This document shows, piece after piece, positions 1-9,061 of a DNA stretch of 58,504 nt. The notes below the pieces were generated by a model. That model searched no databases, was not told the origin of the DNA, and was given only the letters and a program-made list of their open reading frames with translations. Position numbers and translations under genes: made by a program. The stretch comes from an uncultured Roseovarius sp. GTDB taxonomy: Bacteria; Pseudomonadota; Alphaproteobacteria; Rhodobacterales; Rhodobacteraceae. Position 1 is the stretch's first letter; each line of letters begins with the position of its first letter. Location of the stretch: the NCBI RefSeq assembly GCF_913057115.1, contig NZ_CAJXNN010000024.1, positions 1 through 58,504 of the forward strand, read 5' to 3'.

Positions 1-2
1 CC

Positions 3-53
3 GACGACATCATCGCCGATCTGGAACAGGCTTTGGCGAAGGCTTCGGCCTGA
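3..53 (+). CDS. C-terminal end of a probable Cys/Met-metabolism PLP-dependent enzyme (partial)
   Basis: Only the last 16 codons and a TGA stop are inside the window; the rest lies upstream. The tail reads DDIIADLEQALAKASA. This acidic 'DDLIADLEQAL' style helix is typical of the C-terminus of O-succinylhomoserine/O-acetylhomoserine sulfhydrylases and cystathionine synthase/lyase relatives (Cys/Met metabolism PLP family). The frame is chosen because it alone gives a plausible tail ending directly before a strong terminator hairpin. The family call is inference from a very short stretch; any protein ending in a similar helix would fit. Confidence 0.4.
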   Translation, partial: DDIIADLEQALAKASA

Positions 54-79
54 AGAGGTTAACGGTTTGTGAATAGCGA

Positions 80-109
80 ACGGGCCCCGAGCGATTCGGG
101 GCCCGTTTT
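80..109 (+). terminator. Rho-independent terminator of the upstream gene
   Basis: A perfect 11-bp stem (80-90 pairs with 96-106) with a five-base loop (GCGAT) is followed by a short T run. It starts 27 bases after the partial gene's stop codon and separates it from the repeat element beginning at 115. Confidence 0.8.
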
Positions 110-114
110 GCTTT

Positions 115-257
115 GTTAACAAGGGCGAGGCGCGATTTTGGGCGGGCTGTAACACGTCGGTATTTTGTCGGTATTGCGTCGGTGCCGGGGTGGCCCGGGG
201 TGCGGATTAAGAGGGCGCACGGTGGGGAAGCGTACGAAACGTACGGGAGTTTCGTAA
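115..257 (-). repeat. Family-1 intergenic repeat, copy A (143-bp form)
   Basis: Read on the + strand: GTTAAC at 115-120; three GTCGGT units starting at 156, 167 and 178 (11-bp period); then a 26-bp dyad, GTACGAAAC at 232-240, an 8-base centre, and GTTTCGTAA at 249-257. Every internal distance matches copy D at 51276-51418 (41 bases GTTAAC to first unit, 54 from third unit to dyad). The strand is given relative to the gene it follows: the dyad lies 14 bases beyond the stop of the minus-strand TPR gene. I see no coding potential conserved across copies and do not know a name for the family. Confidence 0.85.
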
Positions 258-271
258 GGTTTGGGATTTGG

Positions 272-1552
272 TCAGGAAAGCTTGGCGATGTGCCCTTCGA
301 CCAAAGCGATATGCGGATGATCGGGCGGCAGGGTGACGCGGAGAATCTCCAAGGCTTGCTCATATAGGGGCCGCGCCTCTTCGGGCTTGCCTTGCTCGAC
401 CAAAAACCTAGCGAGGTTGTTGAGGCGGTTGGCATAGTGCGGATGCCTTTCCCCAACCGCATTTCGCGTAACCTCAAGTGTCTCACGAAATAGCGCTTCG
501 GCCTCAACAGTGCGCCCCTGTGCCTGCATTGTAACAGCGAGGTTATTGAGACGGGTTGCGTAATCTGGATGCCCCGTCCCAATCGTCGCACGACCGATCT
601 CAAGAGCCTCGCGGTAGAGCCCCTCAGCTTCGCCATTGCGCTCCTGCTCGTGCAGAACCCCGGCGAGATTGCTGAGATGGATGGCATAGTCCGGATGCCC
701 CTCCCCAATCGTCGCACGGTCAATCTCAAGCGCCACGCGGTAGAGCCCCTCGGCCTCCGCATAGCGCCCCTGCGCCTCCACCACCAAGGCGAGGTTGTTG
801 AGGCGGATGGCATATTCGGCGCTTTCTACGCCATGATCGGATTTGACCCAGTCCACCAATTTTTCATGTAGCGGGATTGCCTCCGCCCCTTTGGCCAGCC
901 GCCATGTCATTCGGGCGTAGGCGGACAGGTGATCGAAGGTTTCATGTAAATCAGTCGCGCGTTTGTAGTGCGTGTAGGCATCGCCCCACCGCACCTCCGC
1001 CTCGGCCACTTCGCCCCGGCCAAAGGCGGCGCGGGCGGTTTCCTGAACGGCGAGTTCGTTTTTTGCCTCGATCTCGGCGAAAATATCGTCGGCGAGGGAA
1101 TAGTCGCCCTGTTCCAGCGCCGCCTTGGCCTCGGCGATCCGGTCCGCGCCGATCTGGTTGGCCTCGCGGTCCAAGAGCGCCTCTAGGTCCTTGATGCGTT
1201 TTTGGGCCTCGGCAAGCGCCTCATCGGGGTTGGCGATTTGCTTTTCCAATTCGGCGATCCGGGCGCGGAGTTGTGATTTCTCGGCCTCCGCCGCCTCGGC
1301 CAGTTCGGCCTCAAGATCGGCTTTGAGTTCACGGCGCAGGCGGATGAATTCCGGCACTGTGAGCGCGGGGCCATCCTTGGCTTGCGGCGGTTTGATTTGG
1401 TCGATGGTGTCGGGGGCGAGTTGGGTGGGTTTGGGTTTGGCGAAGGGTTTTGTGATGATGGCCCATACGAACAAAAGGACTGCAACCAAACCTCCAGCGG
1501 CGCTCAGTTCCATTCCATAAGTTCGCAAGAACCCTAAGACAGCGTCCAACAT
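272..1552 (-). CDS. Membrane-anchored tetratricopeptide-repeat protein
   Basis: 426 aa from ATG at 1552 (a TTG two codons upstream is possible but less likely). An N-terminal hydrophobic segment at about residues 15-35 should anchor it in the inner membrane. A long charged, probably coiled-coil region follows (about 60-150). At least four 42-residue TPR units of the kinesin-light-chain type occupy about 240-425, each with the pattern LNNLA...AEAEGLYR.ALEI...GHP.YA. The units are so alike that the DNA carries 126-bp tandem repeats, which may be prone to slippage. TPRs bind proteins; partners are unknown. It is transcribed towards repeat copy A, which starts 14 bases past its stop. Confidence 0.8.
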   Translation of the reverse strand: MLDAVLGFLRTYGMELSAAGGLVAVLLFVWAIITKPFAKPKPTQLAPDTIDQIKPPQAKDGPALTVPEFIRLRRELKADLEAELAEAAEAEKSQLRARIAELEKQIANPDEALAEAQKRIKDLEALLDREANQIGADRIAEAKAALEQGDYSLADDIFAEIEAKNELAVQETARAAFGRGEVAEAEVRWGDAYTHYKRATDLHETFDHLSAYARMTWRLAKGAEAIPLHEKLVDWVKSDHGVESAEYAIRLNNLALVVEAQGRYAEAEGLYRVALEIDRATIGEGHPDYAIHLSNLAGVLHEQERNGEAEGLYREALEIGRATIGTGHPDYATRLNNLAVTMQAQGRTVEAEALFRETLEVTRNAVGERHPHYANRLNNLARFLVEQGKPEEARPLYEQALEILRVTLPPDHPHIALVEGHIAKLS

Positions 1553-1994
1553 CACCAACCCACTCGATTGCCCTCAGCCACACCATACCCGCCTGAGGTG
1601 ATTTGGGAAGGGTGAGGCGGGCGCGGAATCAAGGCCGAAGGCCGCCGCGCCATCGACGGGCCGCCCCCTCGGCCCGGCGATTGGGTTGGACGCAGTTCAC
1701 CGCTTGGACGTCGCGCGCCAGTGGTTGCGATAAAGCACTATTGCGCAAAGGTTTGATCGCCGCGCCGCGGCCCGCCGCTGGCGCGGCTTATCGCGCAGTG
1801 GCGCGCGAAGGCGCACCCTACGGAGGGGCCGGGATCGTCGCGGTGCGCAGGACTGCGCCTCCTGCGGGGTTGGCACGCCTGACATCTTGGTCTGCGTCGC
1901 ATCCACCCTTTGCCTCGGCGGCATGCTGCTGTAGAATCGATCAACGGCAGGAGGCGACTCCCGCTTCATCCTGACCGGTGTTAAAGCGGTGCAC
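1553..1994. other. 442-bp non-coding divergent region between the TPR gene and the 849-aa protein
   Basis: I see no convincing gene here. The stretch is GC-rich with several short self-complementary runs around 1770-1860. It must carry the promoters of both flanking divergent genes. The clearest candidate faces right: TTGCCT (1910-1915), a 16-base spacer, and TAGAAT (1932-1937), about 57 bases before the ATG at 1995. Confidence 0.4.
1910..1937 (+). promoter_or_regulatory. Candidate sigma-70-type promoter for the 849-aa membrane protein
   Basis: TTGCCT at 1910-1915 and TAGAAT at 1932-1937 with a 16-base spacer, upstream of the ATG at 1995. Found by eye; chance matches of this quality are common. 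Confidence 0.25.
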
Positions 1995-4544
1995 ATGAAA
2001 CCAAATTTCGCTCTTACCCTCTCGTTCGACGGCATCGGGCTGTTGCACCGGGCGCATCCCGGTTGGCATCTTGTTGGTGATGTGGCCCTTGATAGCGACG
2101 ATCTGAGCGCCGCGCTCGGCGATCTGCGGGACAAGGCGCGCGCGCTTGACCCCAGCGGGCTGACCACCAAGCTGGTGATTCCCAACGAGCAGATCAAATA
2201 CCTCTCGTTCGAGGAAGGCACGGCCAGTGGCGACGCCTTGCAAGACGAGGTGCGCCGCCATCTCGACGGGACAACGCCCTACAGCCTTGATGAGCTTGTC
2301 TATGACTGGTCGGTGGGGGCTGGACAGGTGCATGTCGCCGCCGTGGCCCGCGAAACCCTGACCGAGGCGGAAAGTTTCGCGACCGACCATGAGTTCAACC
2401 CGCTGTGTTTCGTGGCGATCCCCGAGGCCGGCCATTTCGTGGGGGAGCCGTTTTTCGGTGAAACCTCGATGGCCGCCGATCTGGTGCCGAAGGGCGACAG
2501 CCTGATGCGCGACAGTGCCCCGATCCGTATTCTTGGGGCCGCCACCCTGCCCGATCCGGCGGAGACCCCGGCGGCGAGTACGCCCGAGGCCGAAGCGGGC
2601 GATGCTCCGGCAACGCAGGATTTTGCGGCAGGCGATGACGCCCCGGAGGCCGACGGCGGGACCACGGTGGAAGAGACCGCCGGGGCAGAGGCCCCTGCCA
2701 CAGGGACGACGACCGACGATACGCCGGCCCCCGAGGCTGAGGCAGAAGCTGAGGACGCCGCCGCGCCCCCGGCGCAAGCCGACACAGGCGCGGGCGCGGC
2801 CCCCGTCGCCTTCACCTCGATCCGCGCAAGCCGTGACACGGACACCCCCGAGGCGGCACCGAAGCTCGCCGGGGCCGAGCGCGGCGCAGGCGCCGTCGCC
2901 AAACCCGCCGCTCCGGTCACCGGCACGCCCGACGCGGCCATGGCCGAAGACACGGCCGGAAATCTTGCCGCCTCGCTGCGCCCGGACCCGGAGGCGCGAC
3001 TGGACGACAGCCCGGCTGAGGCCAATGCCGAAGCCAGCGCCGGCAAGGGCCTGCTGGCGGGGTTCCGCACCCGGCGTGATCCCTCCCAAGCGCCCCGCCC
3101 CAAGGCGAAATCCAAGCGCACCGACGAAGGCACGCCCGTCGCCGCCATGGCCACCACCGGGGAGGCGCGCGCCGACGAGGCCCGCCGGATGACCGTCTTC
3201 GGGGCCCGCGAGGAGGTCCCGGTTGGCGGCAAACCGCGATACCTTGGCCTGATCCTCACGGCGATCCTGCTGTTGTTCCTCGTGTCGGTCGCCGCTTGGG
3301 CGTCGATCTTCATGGAGGACGGGCTGGCGCGGTTTTTCCGCGACGACGAGACCCAGGTGGTCGCCGCCCCGGATGCCGAGGCCGAGGCCGAGATCGAGGC
3401 AGAGATCGAGGCCGCCGAGGACGAGGCGGAGGCCGACGCGGAGAATGGCGAGGTCGCCCTTGCCTCCCTCCCGCAGGACGAGGCCGAGACCCGAAGCGAT
3501 GCCGAACCGCGGCTGACACAACCGGCGGTGCCCGAGGAGCTTACCCCCGACGAGGCGCGCGCCCGCTATGCGGCGACCGGCATCTGGCAACGCGCGCCGC
3601 GCCCTCTGCGCGCCCCGCGGGCCGCTTCGCTGGATGAGTTTTACCAGACCTCGATCGACAGCAATGTGCCGAGTTCGGATGCGGTGGCGCTGCCGGACAT
3701 GGCGCGGCTCACGCCGGATGCGCGCCCGCCGACACCGGCCTCTCCGGCGGCGGCCGGGACCACCTATACACTGGACGACAGGGGCATGGTTCTGGCCACG
3801 CCCGACGGTGCTGTGACGCCTTCGGGTGTGACCGTTTATGCCGGGGCACCGCCGCTCACGCCGGATATCGTTCCGGACCGTCCGGGGGCCATCGCCCTGC
3901 CGCAACCGCCCGAGGAACTGCAACGCCTGATGGGTATGCGGCCCAAGCAGCGCCCTGACGACCTGACCGAACAGAACGAGCGCGGCCAACTTGGCCTTGG
4001 CGGGCGCACCCGAACCGAACTGGCCGCGCTACGCCCCAAACTGCGCCCCGAAAGCGCGCAGGAGGCCGCCAGCCGTGCCCGCGCCGAGGCCGTGGCGGCG
4101 GCAGTGGCCGAAGCACAAGAAGACGATACCGAACCGCAAGAGGCCGACCCCTTCGCCAGTGCCACGCCACAGGCGGTCGCCGCGTCGCTCAAGCCCAATT
4201 CGCGCCCGCGCAACTTCGGGCGGATCGTCAAACAGGCCGAACGCCGCGCCGCCGCGCAGCCGGTCAGCGCCTCCCAGCGCATCGCGCCAAGCGCGCCCAC
4301 CACCACCACAGTGGCCCGTGCCGCGACCGAGCGTAATCAGGTGAACCTGCGACAGGTGAACCTCATCGGCGTCTACGGCACCCCCTCGAACCGCCGTGCC
4401 CTCGTGCGTCTGTCCAATGGACGCTACAAGAAAGTCAAGGTCGGTGACCGCCTTGACCGGGGCCGCGTCACCGCCATCGGCGACAGCCAGTTGCGCTACA
4501 ACAAGGGTGGACGCAACGTGGTGCTGCGCATGCCGCGCGGCTGA
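1995..4544 (+). CDS. Large single-pass membrane protein with GspC/PilP-like C-terminal domain
   Basis: 849 aa from ATG 1995 (an in-frame GTG lies at 1989). The N-terminal 170 residues form a folded-looking domain (starts MKPNFALTLSF), followed by a long Ala/Glu/Asp/Pro-rich disordered region. One transmembrane segment sits near residues 415-435, then a very acidic stretch and more low-complexity sequence. The last 60 residues (LIGVYGTPSNRRALVRL to the end, with YKKVKVGDRLDRGRV) resemble the HR/PilP domain of GspC and type IV pilus PilP, which bind secretins in the periplasm. No secretion or pilus genes are adjacent, so the partner is unknown. The N-terminal part may be an ATPase-like or PilM-like fold, but I cannot show that. 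Confidence 0.75.
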   Translation: MKPNFALTLSFDGIGLLHRAHPGWHLVGDVALDSDDLSAALGDLRDKARALDPSGLTTKLVIPNEQIKYLSFEEGTASGDALQDEVRRHLDGTTPYSLDELVYDWSVGAGQVHVAAVARETLTEAESFATDHEFNPLCFVAIPEAGHFVGEPFFGETSMAADLVPKGDSLMRDSAPIRILGAATLPDPAETPAASTPEAEAGDAPATQDFAAGDDAPEADGGTTVEETAGAEAPATGTTTDDTPAPEAEAEAEDAAAPPAQADTGAGAAPVAFTSIRASRDTDTPEAAPKLAGAERGAGAVAKPAAPVTGTPDAAMAEDTAGNLAASLRPDPEARLDDSPAEANAEASAGKGLLAGFRTRRDPSQAPRPKAKSKRTDEGTPVAAMATTGEARADEARRMTVFGAREEVPVGGKPRYLGLILTAILLLFLVSVAAWASIFMEDGLARFFRDDETQVVAAPDAEAEAEIEAEIEAAEDEAEADAENGEVALASLPQDEAETRSDAEPRLTQPAVPEELTPDEARARYAATGIWQRAPRPLRAPRAASLDEFYQTSIDSNVPSSDAVALPDMARLTPDARPPTPASPAAAGTTYTLDDRGMVLATPDGAVTPSGVTVYAGAPPLTPDIVPDRPGAIALPQPPEELQRLMGMRPKQRPDDLTEQNERGQLGLGGRTRTELAALRPKLRPESAQEAASRARAEAVAAAVAEAQEDDTEPQEADPFASATPQAVAASLKPNSRPRNFGRIVKQAERRAAAQPVSASQRIAPSAPTTTTVARAATERNQVNLRQVNLIGVYGTPSNRRALVRLSNGRYKKVKVGDRLDRGRVTAIGDSQLRYNKGGRNVVLRMPRG

Positions 4545-4673
4545 TCCGCGCCGCCGGAACCGCAGGCAAAACAAACACATCCACAACCGCTTTGCCACGG
4601 CGCCCAGCAAGCCCCTTGTTCCCATGCGCGGCTTGCCCCATACCCATAGGCACACAACACCCGGAGCGCGCCG

Positions 4674-6584
4674 ATGGAAGGTTTCCTCTTCCAAGCCACG
4701 ATCTACCTCGCCGCGGCGGTGATCGCCGTGCCCTTGGCCGCGCGGCTAGGGCTTGGCTCGGTGCTGGGCTATCTGGCCGCCGGGATCGTGATTGGCCCGG
4801 TCCTCGGGTTGGTCGGCGGGCATGAAACCGAAGAACTCAAGCACTTCGCCGAATTCGGCGTGGTGATGATGCTCTTTCTCATCGGGCTGGAGCTTGACCC
4901 CCGCGCCCTTTGGGACATGCGCCACAGGCTTTTGGGGCTGGGCGGCTTGCAAATCACCCTCACAACGCTCGCCGTGATGCTGGGCTGCATGGCCTTGGGA
5001 CAACCTTGGTCGATCGCGCTGGCCATCGGGCTGGTTTTTGCCCTGTCATCAACCGCTATCGTCCTGCAAACCTTGTCTGAAAAGGGCTTGATGCAAACCG
5101 GCGGTGGGCGCTCGGCCTTCTCGGTGCTGCTGACGCAGGACATCGCGGTGATCCCGATGCTGGCCCTGTTGCCCTTGCTGGCACTGCCAAAACCGCCCGA
5201 AATGGTGCTGTCGGACGCGTTGAACCGGATGAGCGATGCCGGCCACGGCACCGATCACGGCGCCCATGATGCCGCCACCTCCTTCGTGCAAAGCCTGCCG
5301 GGGTGGGGGGTGACCCTGCTGACCCTCGGGGCCGTCGCCGCGATTATCCTGACCGGCATTTACCTCACGCGCCCGGTCTTTCGCTTCATCCACGCCGCCC
5401 GCCTGCGCGAGATGTATACCGCCCTCGCCCTGCTGATCGTCGTGGGTATCGCCTATTTGATGAACCTCGTGGGCCTGTCGCCCGCGCTTGGCGCCTTCCT
5501 TGCCGGTGTGGTCCTTGCCAACTCGGAATTCCGGCATGAGCTGGAAAGCGATATCGAACCGTTCAAGGGGCTTCTTTTGGGCCTGTTTTTCATCACCGTG
5601 GGCGCGGGCATCAACTTTGCCGTCCTCGCGCGGGATTTCTTCGTGGTGATCGGCATCGCGCTTGCGGTGATCCTGATCAAGGGAGTGATCCTTTACCTTC
5701 TGGGCCGGGCCTTCGGCCTGCGCGGGCGCAACCTGTGGCTTTTTACCCTGTCGCTGGCGCAGGCCGGTGAATTCGGCTTCGTCCTTATCAATTTCTCGGG
5801 GCAGCAAAACGTCATCCCGCCCGCGATGAACGAGATGCTGCTTCTGGTGGTGGCGCTGACCATGCTCATCACGCCGCTGCTTTTCATCCTCTACGATTGG
5901 CTTTCAGGCCGCATGGAAGACCCGACCGAGCCACAAGAACCCGACAAGATCGACGATCAGGCCCCGGTCATCATCGCCGGGATCGGTCGTTTCGGTCAGA
6001 TCGTCAATCGCCTCGTGCGGTCTTCGGGGTTCAATACCGTGGTGCTTGACCATGACCTCAGCGCGATCCAGCGGATGCGCCAATTTGGCGTCAAAGGCTT
6101 CTTTGGCGACCCCACCCGCCCCGAGCTTCTGCACGCCGCCGGTCTGGGGGAGGCCAAGGTGCTGGTCGCCGCGCTGGACAGCCCAGAACAGATCACCAAG
6201 CTGGTGGCCTTTGCCCGCCGCGAACGCCCAGACCTGCATATCATCGCCCGCGCCCGCGACCGCACCCATGTGTTCCGCCTTTACAAGGCCGGGGCCGATG
6301 ACATCGTCCGCGAGGTCTTCGACAGTTCCCTGCGGGCCGGACGCTATGTGCTTGAGAACATGGGGCTGACCGAGTTCGAGGCCGCCGAACTGGAACAGAC
6401 CTTTTACAAGCACGACCGCCAGTCGGTGCGTGAACTGGCCGCGCTATGGGATCCCGATATTCCCACCATCGAGAACTCCGCCTACGTTGCCCGCGCCAAG
6501 GAACTGGAGCGTGACTTGCAGACCATGCTCTTGTCGCAACTCGAAGACACCGCCGAGACCGACGCGAAAGAAGCGGGCGAGTAG
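4674..6584 (+). CDS. KefB/KefC-type monovalent cation:proton antiporter (CPA2 family) with RCK domain
   Basis: 636 aa; ATG at 4674 follows GGAG with good spacing. The first 410 residues are a 12-13-segment CPA2 sodium/proton-exchanger domain. From about residue 430 comes a TrkA-N/RCK nucleotide-binding domain beginning APVIIAGIGRFGQIV, the usual GxGxxG Rossmann start. Members expel K+ (or Na+) in exchange for protons at the inner membrane and are gated by nucleotides or glutathione adducts. No KefF/KefG ancillary gene is next to it, so glutathione gating is not supported here. It lies convergent with cobT, 34 bases from its stop. Confidence 0.9.
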   Translation: MEGFLFQATIYLAAAVIAVPLAARLGLGSVLGYLAAGIVIGPVLGLVGGHETEELKHFAEFGVVMMLFLIGLELDPRALWDMRHRLLGLGGLQITLTTLAVMLGCMALGQPWSIALAIGLVFALSSTAIVLQTLSEKGLMQTGGGRSAFSVLLTQDIAVIPMLALLPLLALPKPPEMVLSDALNRMSDAGHGTDHGAHDAATSFVQSLPGWGVTLLTLGAVAAIILTGIYLTRPVFRFIHAARLREMYTALALLIVVGIAYLMNLVGLSPALGAFLAGVVLANSEFRHELESDIEPFKGLLLGLFFITVGAGINFAVLARDFFVVIGIALAVILIKGVILYLLGRAFGLRGRNLWLFTLSLAQAGEFGFVLINFSGQQNVIPPAMNEMLLLVVALTMLITPLLFILYDWLSGRMEDPTEPQEPDKIDDQAPVIIAGIGRFGQIVNRLVRSSGFNTVVLDHDLSAIQRMRQFGVKGFFGDPTRPELLHAAGLGEAKVLVAALDSPEQITKLVAFARRERPDLHIIARARDRTHVFRLYKAGADDIVREVFDSSLRAGRYVLENMGLTEFEAAELEQTFYKHDRQSVRELAALWDPDIPTIENSAYVARAKELERDLQTMLLSQLEDTAETDAKEAGE

Positions 6585-6618
6585 CGCGAAGGGTCGTGTC
6601 GCAGGGGCGGGTCGGGTG

Positions 6619-7635
6619 TCACCCGTCAGAAACCCCCGCCTCGGCAAAGGTCGACATGCCGGAATGACAGGCCAAGGCGCCTTTCAGGATATTGATTGCC
6701 AAGGTCGCGCCCGAGCCTTCGCCAAGCCGCATATCAAGCGCCAGAAGCGGCGTTTTCTGAAGATTGTTCAACAGTTTTTCATGCGCGACCTCGGCGCTGA
6801 GATGCCCCGCAACCGCGTGATCCAGCGCGCCCTTTTGCGCCACCTCAAGGCAGGCTGCCGCCGCCGAGCAGATGAACCCGTCCAAAATCAAGGGGATACG
6901 CAGGGTCCGCGCGCGGACCATGGCCCCGGCCATGGCCGCCAATTCGCGCCCCCCAAGACAGCGCAATGCCTCCAACCCATTGGATTTGCAGCCTGAATTC
7001 ACCTCGACCGCGCGGGCGACAACCTCGGCCTTGTGCTGCAATGCCGCGCCCTCGACGCCCGTGCCGCGCCCGGTCCAATCCCCCGCCGCGCCGCCGAAGA
7101 GCGCCAAGGCAATTGCCGAGGCGGCGGTGGTATTGCCAATCCCCATCTCCCCGACGGCGAGCAAATCCGCTTTGGGATCAACAGCTTGCCACCCGGTTTT
7201 GAGGGCGTCGACAAGCTCGTTCTCGGTCATGGCGGGGCCTTGCGTCATGTCCGCCGTGGGCCGGTCAAGCGCCAAGGCATGCACATCCATCTGCGCACCC
7301 GCGGCCTTGGCCAATTGGTTTACCGCAGCGCCGCCCGCCTCGAAGTTGGCCACCATCTGCACGGTCACTTCGGGTGGAAAGGCCGAGACGCCCTGCGCCG
7401 TCACCCCGTGATTCCCGGCGAAAATGATCACCTGCGGCGCGTCGATCACCGGCCGCGCGTCACCGCGCCAGCCACAGTACCACGCCGCCAGTTCCTCCAG
7501 CCGACCCAAGGCACCCGGCGGTTTGGTCAACTGCCCATCGCGCGCCTTCGCCGCTGCCACAGCCGCCTGATCCGTTTCGGGAAGCGATTGAAGTATCTGC
7601 GAAAATTCGGCCAGCGTGGTAAAGTCTTGGCGCAT
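6619..7635 (-). CDS. cobT: Nicotinate-nucleotide--dimethylbenzimidazole phosphoribosyltransferase
   Basis: 338 aa from ATG 7635; ATGs at 7647 and 7665 would add 4 or 10 residues. It transfers phosphoribose from nicotinate mononucleotide to 5,6-dimethylbenzimidazole, giving alpha-ribazole phosphate for the lower ligand of cobalamin. Seen: [13 protein letters not shown] near the N-terminus, [29 protein letters not shown], and GEGSGA near the C-terminus, whose Glu is the catalytic base in the Salmonella enzyme. Length is normal. It is divergent from cobS across about 80 bases, so both lower-ligand genes probably share a control region. Confidence 0.95.
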   Translation of the reverse strand: MRQDFTTLAEFSQILQSLPETDQAAVAAAKARDGQLTKPPGALGRLEELAAWYCGWRGDARPVIDAPQVIIFAGNHGVTAQGVSAFPPEVTVQMVANFEAGGAAVNQLAKAAGAQMDVHALALDRPTADMTQGPAMTENELVDALKTGWQAVDPKADLLAVGEMGIGNTTAASAIALALFGGAAGDWTGRGTGVEGAALQHKAEVVARAVEVNSGCKSNGLEALRCLGGRELAAMAGAMVRARTLRIPLILDGFICSAAAACLEVAQKGALDHAVAGHLSAEVAHEKLLNNLQKTPLLALDMRLGEGSGATLAINILKGALACHSGMSTFAEAGVSDG

Positions 7636-7716
7636 CTGTCCATCCATTGCATCCTGTCTTGGCATTATGTATCGCAGCCAGACGCAGAGGCGCAGCCGGA
7701 AAAAGGCCCAGAGACG

Positions 7717-8472
7717 ATGAAAAACGACCAAGGCCTTGTAAAAGCATCGGATTTTCCCTTGGCGCTTGCCCTTCTCACGCGCCTGCCGGTGCATGTCAGC
7801 AGCTTCGAGCGCGGTGCGCGCGCGGCCTGGGCCTATCCCTTGGTGGGCCTGGTGACAGGTGGTTTGGCCGGGTTGGGCGGGCTTGCCGCGCTTTGGGTGG
7901 GCCTGCCGACACCGCTGGCGGCCTTGTTTGCCCTTGCTATTCTCACTGTCACCACCGGTGCCATGCACGAAGACGGTTTGGCCGATACCGCCGATGGCCT
8001 CTGGGGCGGCTGGGATCGCGCCCGCCGTCTGGACATCATGAAGGACAGCCACATCGGAAGCTACGGGGTGATCGCGCTTGTGCTTTCGTTTTCAGGGCGT
8101 TGGGCGGCGCTCTGGCTTCTGTTCGAGGCCGGCCCCGGCAGTGCCCTCGCCGGCCTGCTTGTCGCGCCGATGCTGTCGCGCGCCACCATGCCCGCGCTCA
8201 TGGCGGCACTACCGCATGCCCGTGATCACGGGCTTTCACACAGCACCGGCCGCCCGACGGTCGCAACCGCCGGCTTGGGCCTTGCAATCGCGGCAATCCT
8301 CGGGCTGTTTCTTCTGGGCTGGGGTATATTCGGCGCCCTGTTCTGGGCGGTCATCCTCGCCATGGTCATGGGCCGGATCGCACAGGCGAAGATCGGCGGA
8401 CAGACCGGAGACATCCTTGGCGCGACACAGCAAATCACTGAAATCGCGGTTCTTTTTTACCTCACCACTTAG
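7717..8472 (+). CDS. cobS: Adenosylcobinamide-GDP ribazoletransferase (cobalamin synthase)
   Basis: 251 aa from ATG 7717. An integral membrane enzyme that joins adenosylcobinamide-GDP to alpha-ribazole, the last assembly step of B12. The family motif is present: [15 protein letters not shown] at about residues 86-100, followed by R..IMKDS..G.YG. Five or six hydrophobic segments follow. It is the functional partner of cobT, which is transcribed divergently. No cobalamin riboswitch is visible in the short gap between them. A bidirectional terminator lies 29 bases after the stop. Confidence 0.95.
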   Translation: MKNDQGLVKASDFPLALALLTRLPVHVSSFERGARAAWAYPLVGLVTGGLAGLGGLAALWVGLPTPLAALFALAILTVTTGAMHEDGLADTADGLWGGWDRARRLDIMKDSHIGSYGVIALVLSFSGRWAALWLLFEAGPGSALAGLLVAPMLSRATMPALMAALPHARDHGLSHSTGRPTVATAGLGLAIAAILGLFLLGWGIFGALFWAVILAMVMGRIAQAKIGGQTGDILGATQQITEIAVLFYLTT

Positions 8473-8500
8473 GCATTTCGAGACGACCCGAAACGCCATG

Positions 8501-8533
8501 AAAAAGGCCACGCCCAAGGGGTATGGCCTTTTT
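8501..8533. terminator. Bidirectional terminator between cobS and carD-family gene
   Basis: AAAAAGGCCA (8501-8510) and TGGCCTTTTT (8524-8533) form a perfect 10-bp stem with A run and T run on either side. It can therefore stop transcription from both convergent genes. Confidence 0.85.
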
Positions 8534-8551
8534 ACAGAATAGTCTGAAGAC

Positions 8552-9061
8552 TTACGCGGCGCGGGTGATCAGAACCTCATCCACCTTCTTGGCGGCACTC
8601 ACCTCGTCACCACCCGACACAGCGGCCACTTCCCGGGTCAAACGCTCAAGCGCGGCCTCGTAAAGCTGACGCTCGGAATAGCTTTGTTCGCGCTGGTCGT
8701 CCGAGCGATGCAGGTCGCGCACAACCTCAGCAATGGCGATCAGGTCGCCGGAATTGATCTTTTGTTCATATTCCTGCGCCCGGCGCGACCACATGGCGCG
8801 CTTGACCTTGGCCTTGCCTTTCAGCGTGGTCATTGCCTTGGACACCACATCCGGGCTCGACAAGCTGCGCATCCCGATCTCGGTGGCCTTGTTGGTCGGC
8901 ACCCGCAGGGTCATCTTGTCCTTTTCAAAAGAGATCACGAACAGTTCCAGTTTGATCCCGGCAACCTCTTGCTCTTCGATCGAAACGATTTGTCCAACGC
9001 CATGGGCCGGGTACACCACATAGTCGTCGGGACGGAACTCGGATTTCTTGGCTTTGCTCAT
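8552..9061 (-). CDS. CarD family transcriptional regulator
   Basis: 169 aa; ATG at 9061 follows AGGAAG. The N-terminal half (FRPDDYVVYPAHGVGQI...) is the CarD/TRCF RNA-polymerase-interacting Tudor-like domain, and the C-terminal half is helical and charged. CarD proteins bind the RNAP beta subunit and stabilise open complexes, for example at rRNA promoters. In alphaproteobacteria a single essential-looking copy is usual. The gene is monocistronic, with about 290 non-coding bases upstream (9062-9352) that must hold its promoter. Confidence 0.92.
   Translation of the reverse strand: MSKAKKSEFRPDDYVVYPAHGVGQIVSIEEQEVAGIKLELFVISFEKDKMTLRVPTNKATEIGMRSLSSPDVVSKAMTTLKGKAKVKRAMWSRRAQEYEQKINSGDLIAIAEVVRDLHRSDDQREQSYSERQLYEAALERLTREVAAVSGGDEVSAAKKVDEVLITRAA

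Noticed and set aside
156..184. CRISPR-like or iteron replication origin interpretation of the three 11-bp units
   Set aside because: Units are far too short and few for CRISPR, with no cas genes. Four scattered chromosomal copies without a rep gene argue against a plasmid-type origin.
115..257. Family-1 repeat as a MITE or other transposon remnant
   Set aside because: I see no terminal inverted repeats at the element ends and no target-site duplication. Fixed internal spacing and uniform orientation suit a functional site better, but mobility cannot be excluded.
1941..3989. 682-codon minus-strand frame opposite the 849-aa protein
   Set aside because: Arg/Gly-rich translation without domains; the plus-strand frame has a membrane segment and a recognisable C-terminal domain.
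7648..7716. Cobalamin riboswitch between cobT and cobS
   Set aside because: The gap is too short for the conserved core, and no B12-box-like sequence is visible.
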